NCBI GenBank assembly: GCA_043806645.1
Contig: JAZDGX010000160.1
Span: 1 to 31,013 of the forward strand
Source: JAZDGX01 sp043806645
GTDB lineage: Bacteria > Eisenbacteria > RBG-16-71-46 > CAIMUX01 > WJJG01
Reading direction: 5' to 3'
Length of the DNA stretch: 31,013 nt
Shown here: in pieces, positions 8,267-17,689 of the stretch
How the letters are laid out: each line of letters starts with the position of its first letter
Numbering within the stretch: the stretch's first letter is position 1
The notes under the pieces: generated by a model
Database searches by the model: none
Seen by the model: only the letters and a program-made list of their open reading frames with translations
Told to the model about the DNA's origin: nothing
Translations under genes and position numbers: made by a program

Positions 8267-9964
8267 CTAGCGCTTGATGTCGATGGCCTCGCTCAGAACC
8301 TCATTGCTGGTCGTGATCATCCGGGCGTTCGCCTGGAATCCGCGCTGGGCGATGATCATGTCGGTGAATTCGCGCGCCAGATCGACATTCGACTGTTCGA
8401 GCGAGCCCGGGCTGATCACGGAAGCGATCCCCTCCCCCACGGCCGCCACGCGCGGCGTGCCCGAGTTGGGGCTGGGCAGGTACGTGTTGCCCTCCACCCG
8501 TTCCAGCCCCGCCGGGTTGACGAACTCCGCCAGCGCGATGCGTCCGAGCGGCCGCGTGACGCCGTTCGAGAAGGAGGCGAGCAGGCGCCCCTGCTCGTCG
8601 ATCTGGAAGTCGACCAAGTCCCCCGCTCCATGGCCGTCGGAGTCGCTGATCAGTGTCGCTTCTCCCGCGAACATGGTCAGACCTTCGAATCCCCCCGGCG
8701 CACCGGCCGAGAGGGTCAACGTGAGCGGACCGCCCGCCTCCGCGGCGGGGGCGAAGCTCAGCCCGGAGGGGGCCCGGCCCCCCGCCGCATCGAAGGAGAT
8801 CGCCTGGAGCGAACCGTCGGCGCCGAATGTCACGCGCCCCGTCTCGCCCGCCAGCACCGCCCCGGCTTCGTCCGCCTCCGCGCGCCAGGTGAACTCGTTG
8901 GCGCCCGCGACACGCGTGAAGGTGAAGCGCAAGGTATGGGTGTTGCCCAGGGCGTCGTGGACGGTCGCCTGCTCCTCGAACGAGGCGGCAGCGCGGGCCT
9001 CCTGAACGGCGGTGAATGCCAACGCCGCGTCGGCCTGCGTGCGCGGCGTCCCGTCCGAACCGGTGGTAGAAATCTCGAGCGATCCGATGGCCGCCTGCAG
9101 GCCCAGCGCATTCGGCGACAGCGCGCTCACGCGGCCGTCGGCATCGACGGAGGCCGTGAGCGTTTCCCCGCTGCGGGACTGATTGAGCAGGCCGCCGATC
9201 GCGGAAACCAGATCGGCCAGCGTCGTCGTCTGGGCCACGGAGAAGTCGGCTGCAACTTCCACGCCGCCCACGATAGCCTCCATCTGCAGCACGTCGCCCA
9301 CCTCGAGCAGCGCGCCTTCGCCGAGCGCGCTCGCGCGCAGATCGATCAGCCGCGTCTCCGCCAGGGCGCGTTCCCCACCCAGGCCATAGAACGAGGCGGT
9401 CCGCAGCACGGAGCCGACCGGATCCGAGTCGGCGTCGAGATTCCCCGAGAACACGATCGCGCCGCTGGCTTGGGCGGGATCGATTTCGTCGGACGGCACC
9501 TGCAGATCCTGGAGCTGCGAGCCAAAGGCCTGGCTCACGCGGTCATAGCCGTAGCCCTGGACGAAGAAGCGGCCGTCCGATCCGACCAGGCGCCCGGCGG
9601 CGTCGATCTGGAACGCACCGTCGCGCGTATAGCGGGTGCGCGCGCCGTCGCGCAGGACGAACAGACCCGGGCCCTGAACGGCGAGGTCGGTCGATCCGCC
9701 CGTGAGCTGCAGCGATCCCTGCGTGTAGAGCTGGCTCGCCGACCCGATCAAGCTGCCGCCGCCGATCTGAAAGGGGTTCGTGCCGCCGCGGCCGTCGCCG
9801 GGGGCGGCGGCGCAACGCCGCGTCTGCGCCAGCGCCTCTTCGAAATCAAGCCGCCCCGACTTGAAGCCGGTGGTTTGCATGTTGGCGATGTTGTTGCCGA
9901 TGACATCCAGGCGCAGCATGTTGCCGGTCATGCCGGACACCGCGGTAAACAGGGCTCGCATCAT
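8267..9964 (-). CDS. flgE: FlgE, flagellar hook protein
   Basis: FlgE is the subunit of the flagellar hook. The N-terminal MMRALFTAVSGMTGNML then IGNNIANMQTTGFKSGR is the rod/hook signature, and the C-terminus (LARIALAEF-like segment, then SNVDLAREFTDMIIAQRGFQ and TTSNEVLSEAIDIKR) is the matching helix. At 565 residues it is longer than the 400-residue enteric protein, with an enlarged variable outer region (about 140-480), as in many hook proteins from deep-branching phyla. Start ATG 9964 or the next ATG at 9961; the ribosome site overlaps the flgD stop. One Cys occurs near residue 51. It follows flgD, its dedicated cap, by 4 bases. Confidence 0.96.
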   Translation of the reverse strand: MMRALFTAVSGMTGNMLRLDVIGNNIANMQTTGFKSGRLDFEEALAQTRRCAAAPGDGRGGTNPFQIGGGSLIGSASQLYTQGSLQLTGGSTDLAVQGPGLFVLRDGARTRYTRDGAFQIDAAGRLVGSDGRFFVQGYGYDRVSQAFGSQLQDLQVPSDEIDPAQASGAIVFSGNLDADSDPVGSVLRTASFYGLGGERALAETRLIDLRASALGEGALLEVGDVLQMEAIVGGVEVAADFSVAQTTTLADLVSAIGGLLNQSRSGETLTASVDADGRVSALSPNALGLQAAIGSLEISTTGSDGTPRTQADAALAFTAVQEARAAASFEEQATVHDALGNTHTLRFTFTRVAGANEFTWRAEADEAGAVLAGETGRVTFGADGSLQAISFDAAGGRAPSGLSFAPAAEAGGPLTLTLSAGAPGGFEGLTMFAGEATLISDSDGHGAGDLVDFQIDEQGRLLASFSNGVTRPLGRIALAEFVNPAGLERVEGNTYLPSPNSGTPRVAAVGEGIASVISPGSLEQSNVDLAREFTDMIIAQRGFQANARMITTSNEVLSEAIDIKR

Positions 9965-9968
9965 CGTG

Positions 9969-10670
9969 CTAATCCTCCGTCTTCAGAGTCACGTCGCCGC
10001 CGACAGCGGCCGTGGTGGCCAGGACCTCGACCAGCGAGGCCAGAGGCACTTGGGATCCTTCGACCGTCAGGAAGGCGGTGCCGTTCTCGTAGGCGATGCC
10101 GCTCACGAGTCCGTAGACCAGGGGGCGCACGGCCAGCGCCTCGCCTTCGCTGTCCAGGGCGACCACTTCAAAACGGTAGCGCCCGTCGGGCAGCGTTTCC
10201 CCTTCCGCGTTCTGGCCATCCCAGTTGATCCGCTGCGTTCCGGCGGAGAGCTGCGCCAGTTCGAGGGTGTCGACGCGATTGCCCGCCGCGTCATACAGGG
10301 TGACCACCGCCTGATCGACATCCGCAGCGGTCTGGAAGCCGAGGGTGACGCTTTCGCCGTTGTCGAGCCGCAGCGTGTCGGAGGCGATCGCCACCTCCCG
10401 CCCCACCAGCGCCGCGGCCATGCTGTTGCCTAACGACTGGAGCAGGGCCGCCTGATCGCTGATGCCGGTGTTCAGGTTCTGCATCTGCTCGAGCGTGCTG
10501 AACTGCGCCAGTTGCGCGACGAACTCGGTGTCCTCGATCGGATTGAGCGGGTCCTGATGGGTCATCTGCGTCACGAGCAGTTTCAGGAAGTCCTCTTTCC
10601 CCATCACCGCGGTGGCCGATGAGGACGTGCTCGTCGTCGCGCTCACGCTGTTGATCGCCGATATGTCCAT
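9969..10670 (-). CDS. flgD: FlgD, hook cap / hook assembly scaffold
   Basis: FlgD sits on the growing hook tip and guides FlgE assembly. From ATG 10670 it is 233 residues. The start was set there by the strong GGAGGAA ribosome site; the frame extends further but overlaps fliK. The N-terminal signature is clear: GKEDFLKLLVTQMTHQDPLNPIEDTEFVAQLAQFSTLEQ, here read in two adjacent blocks spanning residues 24-62. The C-terminal half contains the FlgD Ig-like segment (INWDGQNAEGETLPDGRYRF region) and a Tudor-like end. It lies between fliK and flgE, the usual functional neighbourhood for hook assembly. Confidence 0.96.
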   Translation of the reverse strand: MDISAINSVSATTSTSSSATAVMGKEDFLKLLVTQMTHQDPLNPIEDTEFVAQLAQFSTLEQMQNLNTGISDQAALLQSLGNSMAAALVGREVAIASDTLRLDNGESVTLGFQTAADVDQAVVTLYDAAGNRVDTLELAQLSAGTQRINWDGQNAEGETLPDGRYRFEVVALDSEGEALAVRPLVYGLVSGIAYENGTAFLTVEGSQVPLASLVEVLATTAAVGGDVTLKTED

Positions 10671-10705
10671 GGTTCCTCCTCGAATCCCACAGCCGGCGCC
10701 CCGTA

Positions 10706-11977
10706 TCAGGCGCGCAGATCGATTTGCGTCAAGCGGCCCCGTTCGTCGCGGCCCCACGCGCCTGCAGGCAGGGGTGCGGTCTCGACCTCCCGTTGGCGCC
10801 GTTGCAGGGCGGCGTCTTCCCCCGGATCGTCCGGCAGCGCGAGGGACACGCCTTGATCGGGTTCATTCCCGAAAGCTCCCGTGCCCGCGGCCTCGCCGCC
10901 CACCTCTTCCCCGCTCCCTTCGATAATCAGCGCCTCCAGCCGCAGGCCCTGCTCCTCCAAGCCCTCGCGCAGGACCTCGCGATCCGCGCCCAGCAGAGCG
11001 CCCACGTCGGGTCGTTGCGCCTGCACGCGGGCGCTGACGCGTTCTCCCGAGACGCGCACCCGGATGCGCAGCCGGCCCAGTTGAGGCGGGTTGAGGTTGA
11101 TGACCGCCTCGTGCTCGCCGTCCCCCAGCGCGAGGCGGATGCCGCGGAGCGCCTGGATCTGCAAGGTCGCCGCCAGCGGAGTCAACCAGGCCGCCGGCTG
11201 ACCGGCTGCAGGGGCGCCGGAGGAGCCGGATGCCGCAGAGGCCGGACCGGACGCTCCCTCCCGCGCGGTTGCCGCCTCCACCACGGACGAAAACGGGACA
11301 GGCCGGGAGACCGGTCCTTCCATGGACCGATCGTCGTACGGACTGCGAAGCCCCCCTTCGGATGCCTCGCGGCCCGCCGCGCCGCCGGAGCCCTCTCCTT
11401 GGATCTGCGGCTCGACGCCCCCGGCCTTTCCCATGTCCGCCCGTGCGATTGAATCCGCGCGCTCGCCTGCGACCGTCACCGGTCGCTCGACGAGGGGGCG
11501 GGAGATGGCCGCCGCCTGAGCCGGCGACGCCTGAAGATCCAAGGCCGCGCCTTGCGGACCCGCCGCTCCCGCTTCGGGCGCCAGGGCGGCGGACCCATCC
11601 ATCTCGCCCGCGGCCGCCGAATCGGCGCCCCGGTCCAGCGGTGCGCCGTCCGCGGCCTCGCGACCGACGTCCTGCGCGGCCGTCGTCTGCCGGGCGGTGC
11701 TCGCACGCTCGTCGCCGCACTCCGCGTGCGACGCCTGAGCGCCATCCCCCTCGGCATCCCGCAACGGCTCCCCGCCGGCCCCACCGGGCAGGAAGGGCTG
11801 AGGAGCCCGCCACTGGTGGGCGAGCTGCGCGGTTGCGGCGAGCAGCTCGAACAGCCCCGCCGCGGCCGCCGCCGCCTGCTCGACGCTCTCCTTCTCCGGA
11901 GCGGACGAAGCGCGCCCGCTGAGACCGGTTCCCAGCGCCGCGCCCGCCGGCGTCATGCTCAAGTCTCTGCTTTCCAC
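10706..11977 (-). CDS. fliK: FliK, hook-length control protein
   Basis: FliK is a secreted molecular ruler that stops hook growth and triggers the FlhB specificity switch. The 423-residue product starts at GTG 11977 (GGAGG site, 15 bases after the preceding stop). The first 280 residues are an Ala/Gly/Glu/Pro-rich disordered ruler region without conservation. Residues about 290-375 form the C-terminal FliK domain: EAVINLNPPQLGRLRIRVRV, then SARVQAQRPDVGALL and LREGLEEQGLRLEALII. The motif N-P-x-x-L-G-x-L-x-I/V is the hallmark of the family. Position between the motE/ylxF-like gene and flgD matches Bacillus-type operons. Confidence 0.93.
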   Translation of the reverse strand: MESRDLSMTPAGAALGTGLSGRASSAPEKESVEQAAAAAAGLFELLAATAQLAHQWRAPQPFLPGGAGGEPLRDAEGDGAQASHAECGDERASTARQTTAAQDVGREAADGAPLDRGADSAAAGEMDGSAALAPEAGAAGPQGAALDLQASPAQAAAISRPLVERPVTVAGERADSIARADMGKAGGVEPQIQGEGSGGAAGREASEGGLRSPYDDRSMEGPVSRPVPFSSVVEAATAREGASGPASAASGSSGAPAAGQPAAWLTPLAATLQIQALRGIRLALGDGEHEAVINLNPPQLGRLRIRVRVSGERVSARVQAQRPDVGALLGADREVLREGLEEQGLRLEALIIEGSGEEVGGEAAGTGAFGNEPDQGVSLALPDDPGEDAALQRRQREVETAPLPAGAWGRDERGRLTQIDLRA

Positions 11978-11992
11978 GCGACCCCTCCGTCG

Positions 11993-12571
11993 CTACGAGA
12001 CATCCGCCCGTGAACTGTTGGCGGCGCGGCGCGCCAGTTGCGCCGCGCGTTCGGGATCGAGGAGCGAGAGGATCTTGGCGGCCTGACGCTTCTCGATCCG
12101 CGCGAAGACGCGCTCGAAGGTGTGATCATCGAGGCGCGCCATCACGCGGGCGGCTGCCTCGGGTTTCATGTTCCCGTAGATTTTGGCCAGATCGCGCAGG
12201 CGGCCATCGGCCTGCGTGTCGGCTTCCTGCCGCTGGCTCTCCCACGCGCTGATCGTCGAGCGCAGGTCCGCTTCGGTCTGCTCCATCTGTTCCTGCTCGA
12301 GCTGCATCTGCTCGCGCAGCGCCCGCAGCGAGTCGATGGCTCCGGGGGCGGCCGCCGGAGCGGCCGGCGATCCCGCCACCAACAACGCGCTCGAGTCGGC
12401 GGCGGGCACGACCGCGACCGGGACGGCGTTGGCGGCGCGCTGCTTCAGCCGCGGCAGGATCGTGCGCTGGGCGACGCCGGTCACGAAGAGCATCCCGATC
12501 GTGATCACCACTGCCGTCGCCGCGAACGTCGCGAGCAACCCCCACAGGCTGGTCGAGCCATGCTGGTTCAC
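11993..12571 (-). CDS. MotE/YlxF-family membrane protein
   Basis: This 192-residue protein belongs to the MotE/YlxF group with an MgtE-N-like helical domain. It starts at GTG 12571 with an AGGAGGG site. Residues 9-31 form one membrane helix. An Ala/Pro linker follows, then a coiled coil rich in Gln/Glu (about 80-125) and the C-terminal domain LAKIYGNMKPEAAARVMARL (128-147), then FARIEKRQAAKILSLLDPERAAQL. In alphaproteobacteria MotE is a periplasmic chaperone for the stator-linked protein MotC; in Bacillus the equivalent ylxF sits at the same place between fliJ and fliK and its role is not settled. The family call is sound; the function is inferred from position. Confidence 0.85.
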   Translation of the reverse strand: MNQHGSTSLWGLLATFAATAVVITIGMLFVTGVAQRTILPRLKQRAANAVPVAVVPAADSSALLVAGSPAAPAAAPGAIDSLRALREQMQLEQEQMEQTEADLRSTISAWESQRQEADTQADGRLRDLAKIYGNMKPEAAARVMARLDDHTFERVFARIEKRQAAKILSLLDPERAAQLARRAANSSRADVS

Positions 12572-12583
12572 CGTCCGACCCTC

Positions 12584-13033
12584 CTAGGCCGCCTGCCTGC
12601 GGCGCAGGAGATGCCGCACGCCGGCGCTTTCGTCGATCTGTTCCTTCTCGTCATGCAGCACCTCGCGAACGAACTCCAGATACCGCCGCTCGCGCAGGCG
12701 GGCGAGGGCCCGCGCCTCCTGCCGGGCTCCCAGCAGACGCTCGCGATCGGTCTCGACGGTCTGGATCCACTCGTCCAGCCGGACGATCGCGGCCTGGCGC
12801 TCGTCGCGCAGGCTGAGGACGCGGCGTTCCTCCTCGAGGAGCGCGTGGGTGTCCAGCATGCCGGTGCGCGGAACCGAACCGACTTCACGTGCGAGGGCGG
12901 CGTCGATCTGCATCAGTCTCTCCTCCTCCGTGCGGCGGACCCGCTCGCTGCCGGCCAGGCGGAGGCGTGCGCGGTCCACGGCGGCTTCGCGTATCTTCTC
13001 GAGTCCTTCCATGCGGAAACGGAACCGTTTCAT
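12584..13033 (-). CDS. fliJ: FliJ, export ATPase stalk protein
   Basis: FliJ is the coiled-coil stalk inside the FliI ATPase ring and escorts export chaperones. The 149-residue product begins MKRFRFRMEGLEKIRE, the typical FliJ start, and continues as a nearly uninterrupted charged helix pair rich in Arg, Glu, Leu and Ala. ATG 13033 overlaps the fliI stop by four bases (ATGA). Length is normal (about 145). Sequence conservation of FliJ is weak, but the N-terminus and the position directly after fliI make the call safe. Confidence 0.92.
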   Translation of the reverse strand: MKRFRFRMEGLEKIREAAVDRARLRLAGSERVRRTEEERLMQIDAALAREVGSVPRTGMLDTHALLEEERRVLSLRDERQAAIVRLDEWIQTVETDRERLLGARQEARALARLRERRYLEFVREVLHDEKEQIDESAGVRHLLRRRQAA

Positions 13034-14373
13034 TCCGACCTTCTTCCCGCCGTCGCCGGCGCTGCGGGCGGCGCCGGGGTACGCGCGAGCTGCTCGAGCT
13101 TGCGGCGGGTTTCGTCGAGCGGGCTGCCTTCCTCGGGCGTTTGCCGCAGAAAGCGCTGGATGGCCGGCAGGCGCCGGATGGCGTCGTCCAGCTCCGGGTT
13201 GGTCCCGGCGACATAGGCGCCGAGGTTGATCACCTCTTCGGCCTCGGCGTGGATCGCGAGCAGCCGGCGGATCTCATCGGCCGCGCGCAGGTGCGACGGC
13301 TCGACCACCTGCGGCATGACGCGGCTCACGCTCGCCAGGACATCGATCGCCGGATAATGGTTGCGCTGCGCGAGGCGGCGCGAGAGCGCGATGTGCCCGT
13401 CCAGCACCGAGCGGGCCGCGTCGCTGACCGGCTCGTTCAGATCATCCGCTTCCGCGAGCACCGCGAAGAAACCGGTGATGCTGCCTCGCGGCGAGGTCCC
13501 GACGCGCTCGAGCAACTGGGGCAGCAGCGCAAAGGCGGAAGGGGGATATCCCTTGGTCGTGGGCGGCTCCCCCGCCGCCAGTCCGATCTCCCGCTGCGCC
13601 ATCACGACGCGGGTGAGCGAATCCATGATCAAAAGGACATGGCGGCCGCATTCCCTGAAATGCTCGGCGAGCGTGAGTGCAGCGAGCGCCGCTTTGATCC
13701 GCACCAGCGGCGGCTGTTCCGCGGTGGCGACGACGACGACCGAGCGGCGCAGCCCGTCGCCCAGGTCGCGCTCGAGGAAATCGCGCACCTCACGACCGCG
13801 TTCGCCGACGAGGGAGATCACATTGACATCGGCTGCCGCATGGCGGGCGATCGTGCCGAGCAGCACCGACTTGCCGACCCCGGATCCGGCCATGATGCCC
13901 AGACGCTGGCCCTGTCCGCACGTGAGCAGGCCGTCCAGCGCCCGCACACCGGTCGCCAGCGGACGATGAATGCGGCGCCGCTCGAGCGGGCCGGGCGCCG
14001 CCGCGATCACCGGGCGGCGGGGGCCGGCGGCGGGACCGCGACCGTCGATGGGCCGGCCGAGCCCGTCCACGACGCGGCCCAGGAGGGCATCGCCGACGGG
14101 AATCTGGAGCGTCGCGTGATGGCCGCAGACGGGCATGCCCGGCGAGAGGCCGGCGAAACCGGTCAGCGGCATGAGGAGAATCGCATCTTCGCGGAAACCG
14201 ATCACTTCCGCGGGAACGCCCGGAGTGGAGCCGAGGGTACAAAAGGTCCCGACCGGAACGCGGGGACCGCTCGCCTCGACCACTCCGCCCGCCACGCGCC
14301 GGACGAGGCCCAGCTCCGCGATGGGCTCGACCGTCTGCAGCGACGCAAACGCCCCCCGGAGATCAAGCCGCAT
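13030..14373 (-). CDS. fliI: FliI, flagellar export ATPase
   Basis: FliI is the hexameric ATPase of the flagellar export apparatus, related to the F1 beta subunit. From ATG 14373 it is 447 residues. Walker A is AGSGVGKS (162-169), followed by LVGERGREVRDFLE (188-201) with the catalytic Glu, and Walker B is HVLLIMDSLTR (245-255). The type III ATPase signature GEPPTTKGYPPSAFALLPQLLER is near 268-290. The start overlaps the end of fliH by 11 bases and has an AGGAGG ribosome site 6 bases upstream; the longer frame upstream lies wholly within fliH. All catalytic elements are intact. Confidence 0.97.
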   Translation of the reverse strand: MRLDLRGAFASLQTVEPIAELGLVRRVAGGVVEASGPRVPVGTFCTLGSTPGVPAEVIGFREDAILLMPLTGFAGLSPGMPVCGHHATLQIPVGDALLGRVVDGLGRPIDGRGPAAGPRRPVIAAAPGPLERRRIHRPLATGVRALDGLLTCGQGQRLGIMAGSGVGKSVLLGTIARHAAADVNVISLVGERGREVRDFLERDLGDGLRRSVVVVATAEQPPLVRIKAALAALTLAEHFRECGRHVLLIMDSLTRVVMAQREIGLAAGEPPTTKGYPPSAFALLPQLLERVGTSPRGSITGFFAVLAEADDLNEPVSDAARSVLDGHIALSRRLAQRNHYPAIDVLASVSRVMPQVVEPSHLRAADEIRRLLAIHAEAEEVINLGAYVAGTNPELDDAIRRLPAIQRFLRQTPEEGSPLDETRRKLEQLARTPAPPAAPATAGRRSE

Positions 14374-15046
14374 GGCGGACCTCCTGCGCGTTCTCCGCGC
14401 CGCCGGCACTTGCCGCGGCCTCGCCGGGCACTTCCACCGCCGACTGCGGCTCCTCCGAGCGGGCCCACTCGCCGAGCGCGTCGGCGAAGCTCGTGATCGC
14501 GCCTTCGATGGTGGCGTCGATCTTCAGCGCCGAGGTCTCGACGAGGCAGCCCCCCTCCGCGATCCCGCTGTCCGCGACCCACTCCAACCGGGTCTCCCCG
14601 GGAAGCCTCGCGCGCAGCGCGGTGAGGCGCCCGGCGAGACGTTCGACATCGGCGGGGTTCAATCTCAAGAGCGCCTTGCGCGCGCGCCCCACTCTCTCCA
14701 GGGCGGCCGCGGCGGCCCGCAGGGCGACTTCCTCGTCCAGGATGACGGCCCGGCGCACGATCCGCTCGCACACGGCCGTGACCAGAGCGACGAGGTCGGC
14801 GCGCAGCGGCTCGAGCAGGCGCCCACGCTCGGTGGCGAGCCCCTCGGCGGCCCGCTCCAGGGCCTGCCAGGAGGCGGCCAGCCGCGTGCGTTCGCCCTCC
14901 ACGCCCGCCGCGACCCCTTCCCGTCGAGCCTCGGCGCGGACGTTCTGCGACTCGGAAAGGCGCACCGCCGGTCCGGCGGTACCGCGCATCGGCAGGCTCG
15001 GCACATCCAGCGGCAACCCGGGGTGAATGCAAACCGGGTCGGGCAC
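14363..15046 (-). CDS. fliH: FliH, export ATPase regulator (start uncertain)
   Basis: FliH holds FliI in check and anchors it to the C ring through FliN. The C-terminal part resembles the V-type ATPase E-subunit fold: LVALVTAVCERIVRRAVILDEEVAL, then LLRLNPADVERL and a SGIAEGGCLVETSALKIDATIEG segment typical of FliH. The start is unclear. GTG 15046 has a GGAG site 8 bases upstream and gives 227 residues; TTG 15064 would add six residues, and the open frame reaches back into fliG. The segment RLLRGARLVPDPVCI resembles the family N-terminus, so the true start may lie upstream of 15046. The product overlaps fliI by 11 bases. Confidence 0.88.
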   Translation of the reverse strand: MPDPVCIHPGLPLDVPSLPMRGTAGPAVRLSESQNVRAEARREGVAAGVEGERTRLAASWQALERAAEGLATERGRLLEPLRADLVALVTAVCERIVRRAVILDEEVALRAAAAALERVGRARKALLRLNPADVERLAGRLTALRARLPGETRLEWVADSGIAEGGCLVETSALKIDATIEGAITSFADALGEWARSEEPQSAVEVPGEAAASAGGAENAQEVRHAA

Positions 15047-15146
15047 GAGACGCGCTCCGCGCAACAGGCGAGCGGAACGACGCGCCCGGTGCAGCGCCCG
15101 CGGCCGGGCGCCGGCGGCGTGGCCGGCCTGGTTGTCGCGCCCTGCC

Positions 15147-16178
15147 TCAGGCAACGATCTCCTCCCCCTCGCCGCCCCGGGCGATCGTGACCTGCCCCGC
15201 TTCATCGAGGCGCAGGACAGTTTCGGTGACGCGGTGCTGGGCTTCCTCGACCGCCTTCAGGCGCACCGGCCCCATGTATTCGATCTCGTCGCGCAGCATC
15301 TCGGCGGCGCGTTGGGAGACGTTCTCGAAGATCTTCTCCTTCAGTTCCTCGCTGGCCGCCTTGAGCGCCAGCGCCAGCGTCGCCGAGTCGATCTCCTTCA
15401 GCACCTGGCGCACGTCGTTGGCGGTCAGCTTGAGGATGTCTTCGAAGGTGAACAGCAGCAGCCGAATGCGGGCCGCCAGGGCGGCATCGGAATTCTCGAG
15501 ATCCGCAAGAATCTTCTTCTCGGCGGGCCGGTCGAGCAGGTTGAGGATCTCGGCCACGGTCTCGACGCCGCCGCCCGTCTCCGCATGGCTGCGCTTCCAG
15601 CTGCTGAACATGTGGCTCAGGCTTTCCTTCACCTGCTGGATCGTCTCGGGGGCGACCTTCTCCAGACTCGCCATGCGCCCGATGATGTCGGCCTGTTTGG
15701 CCGTGTCGAGGCGCCGCAAGATCCCGGCCGCCTGCCGGGGCCGGAGGTGCGCCAGGATCAGGGCGACCGTCTGGGGATGCTCGCGATGAACGAAGCTGAG
15801 CAGTTGCTCTTCGTCGATCTCCTTGAGCACGTCGAAACCGGTCGGATCTGCCGCGCCCTGCACGCGTGAGACGGTTCTTTCCGCGCGCTCCGTGCCCCAG
15901 GCCCGTTCCAGGGCCTCGAACGCGAACTCACGCCCGCGATGCAGGAACTGGTCGGTCGCCTCGTGCAGCGTGTCGTACTCGGCCAGGATGTCTTCGATCG
16001 TCTTGCGCGGGACGGCATCCAGCCGCGCCATCGCCGCCGTCACCATCTCGACCTCACCCTCGGAGAGCAGTCCCAGCACGCGCGCGGCGGCCTCGGCGCC
16101 GATGCTGATCAGCAGCGCAGAGGCCTTCTGAGCCCCGCCGAGATCGTTCAGCCCCAGCCCGCCCTTTGCGTTCGGCAT
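15147..16178 (-). CDS. fliG: FliG, rotor switch protein
   Basis: FliG is the rotor part that touches the stator and generates torque. From ATG 16178 (GAGGGGG site) it is 343 residues, the normal length. The N-terminal domain that binds FliF begins GAQKASALLISIGAEAAARVL. The middle domain has SFVHREHPQTVALILAHL (the E-H-P-Q motif) and RRLDTAKQADIIGRMA. The C-terminal domain has the charged torque helix region with LLFTFEDILKLTANDVRQVL and MGPVRLKAVEEAQ. The fliF stop lies 11 bases upstream. Confidence 0.97.
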   Translation of the reverse strand: MPNAKGGLGLNDLGGAQKASALLISIGAEAAARVLGLLSEGEVEMVTAAMARLDAVPRKTIEDILAEYDTLHEATDQFLHRGREFAFEALERAWGTERAERTVSRVQGAADPTGFDVLKEIDEEQLLSFVHREHPQTVALILAHLRPRQAAGILRRLDTAKQADIIGRMASLEKVAPETIQQVKESLSHMFSSWKRSHAETGGGVETVAEILNLLDRPAEKKILADLENSDAALAARIRLLLFTFEDILKLTANDVRQVLKEIDSATLALALKAASEELKEKIFENVSQRAAEMLRDEIEYMGPVRLKAVEEAQHRVTETVLRLDEAGQVTIARGGEGEEIVA

Positions 16179-16189
16179 CGCCCCCTCGC

Positions 16190-17665
16190 CTATGGTTCCT
16201 GCAGCCAGGCCCGCACCACTCCGGCCACGACCTCGGGGGGCTGGTCGGCGATGCGACGCAACTGGCGCTCGACGCGCACCGTGCGCTGGTCTTTCTGACT
16301 GCGCCCGATCTGGAATCCCAGGCCCTCCTCGAGCTGCGCCGCGGTCCCGGCCCCCGCCGGCGCCCCCGCGCGGGCCTTGGCGAGGACCCGCCACAGCAGC
16401 GCGAGCGCGCCCAGGGCCAGCACGACCGACACGCCCAGGCCGCCGAACTTCTGAATCATCTCGACGCGCTCGCCCTTCTCCAGCTCCTGCATCACCTGCT
16501 GGCTTTCGGTCGTGTCGAAGGCGAGGTTCTCGACGGTCAGCTCGTCGCCGCGCTCGGTATTGAATCCGATCGCGGTCTTGATCAGCGCGGTCAGCTTCTG
16601 CATCTCTTCCGCTGCGCGCGGCACATAGGTGCGTTCGCCGCCGGGAGCGGTCCCATAGGTGCCGTCGACGAAGACCGACGCGCTGAGGCGCCGGACGGAA
16701 CCGGGCGTATCCACGATGTGCTGGATCGTTTTCGAGATCTCGTAGTTCGTGGTGCTCGTCTCGACCGTGCCGTTGGCGCTTCCGCTTTCCTCGTGCCGTT
16801 GTTCACTGCGCACGACCGGGTTCTCAGGGTCGTAGATTTCGCGCGTCGTTTCGGCCCGCTCGAAGTCCATTTCGGCGGAGACGCGCACCACCGCGCGGCT
16901 CGGCCCGAGGACGGTCTCGAGCGCGCTCTCCGCTTTGCGGGCCAGCCCCTCCTCCACCATGCGCACCAGATCCAGCTGATCGGTCGTCACGCCGAGCAGG
17001 CCTCCATCCCCGGCGTTGCCCGAGAGCAGGCGCCCGGAGGTGTCGAGCACGGTCACGTTTTCGGGCTGCAGCCCTTCGACCGCGGCCGCGACCAGGTGCA
17101 CCACGCCGTTGACCTCGTCCTCCTGCAGGCGGGCGCCCGGGCGGACCTTGAGCATCACCGAGGCGGTCGGCTCGCGTTCTTCCTCCACGAAGAGGCTCGG
17201 CTCGGGAGTGACGATGTGAACTCGTGCCTGCAGCACCGCTTCCAGCGACTGGATGGTGCGCGCGATTTCGCCTTCCAGCGCGCGACGGAACTGCAGCTTC
17301 TGAACGAAATCGGTCCACCCCATCCGATTGCCGTCGAGCAGCTCGTAGCCCTGGCCCGAAGCCTGGGGCAGCCCGGCGGAAGCGAGGCCCAGACGCTGTT
17401 CGTAGACCTGCGTGCGCGGCACCATGATCGTGCGGCCGCCCTCGGTCAGCTTGTAGGGGATATCCTGCGACTGCAGCCGGTCGACGATGGCCCCGGCGTC
17501 CTCGCCTTCCAGGTTCGCGTACAGCACCCCGTATTCCTGGCGCCCCGCCCAGAGGGCCACGAAGACGACGACCACCACGAGCGCGCCCGCGAGCACGCCC
17601 AGGAAGAGCCGTTGCGATCCCGGCAGGCGCTGCCAGATCAGGCGAAGTTGTTCGAAGGTCATCAC
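16190..17665 (-). CDS. fliF: FliF, MS-ring protein
   Basis: FliF builds the membrane MS ring, the base on which the flagellum assembles. The 491-residue product is a little shorter than the usual 530-560. An N-terminal membrane helix (about 21-40) is followed by LYANLEGEDAGAIVDRLQ, the ring-building motif domains (DFVQKLQFRRALEGEIARTI and RVHIVTPEPSLFVEEE) and a periplasmic region with the SASVFVDGTYG segment. A second membrane helix (about 405-428) precedes a C-terminal tail ending QPPEVVAGVVRAWLQEP that binds FliG. The start is GTG 17665 or ATG 17662. It follows fliE by 24 bases. Confidence 0.96.
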   Translation of the reverse strand: MMTFEQLRLIWQRLPGSQRLFLGVLAGALVVVVVFVALWAGRQEYGVLYANLEGEDAGAIVDRLQSQDIPYKLTEGGRTIMVPRTQVYEQRLGLASAGLPQASGQGYELLDGNRMGWTDFVQKLQFRRALEGEIARTIQSLEAVLQARVHIVTPEPSLFVEEEREPTASVMLKVRPGARLQEDEVNGVVHLVAAAVEGLQPENVTVLDTSGRLLSGNAGDGGLLGVTTDQLDLVRMVEEGLARKAESALETVLGPSRAVVRVSAEMDFERAETTREIYDPENPVVRSEQRHEESGSANGTVETSTTNYEISKTIQHIVDTPGSVRRLSASVFVDGTYGTAPGGERTYVPRAAEEMQKLTALIKTAIGFNTERGDELTVENLAFDTTESQQVMQELEKGERVEMIQKFGGLGVSVVLALGALALLWRVLAKARAGAPAGAGTAAQLEEGLGFQIGRSQKDQRTVRVERQLRRIADQPPEVVAGVVRAWLQEP

Positions 17666-17689
17666 GGGAGCATTCCCCCTTCAGTCCGG

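Noticed and set aside
9800..9825. Cys near the N-terminus of FlgE as a sign of hook cross-linking
   Set aside because: Spirochaete hook cross-links use a Cys in the D2 domain and a partner Lys; a lone Cys near residue 51 does not match that arrangement.
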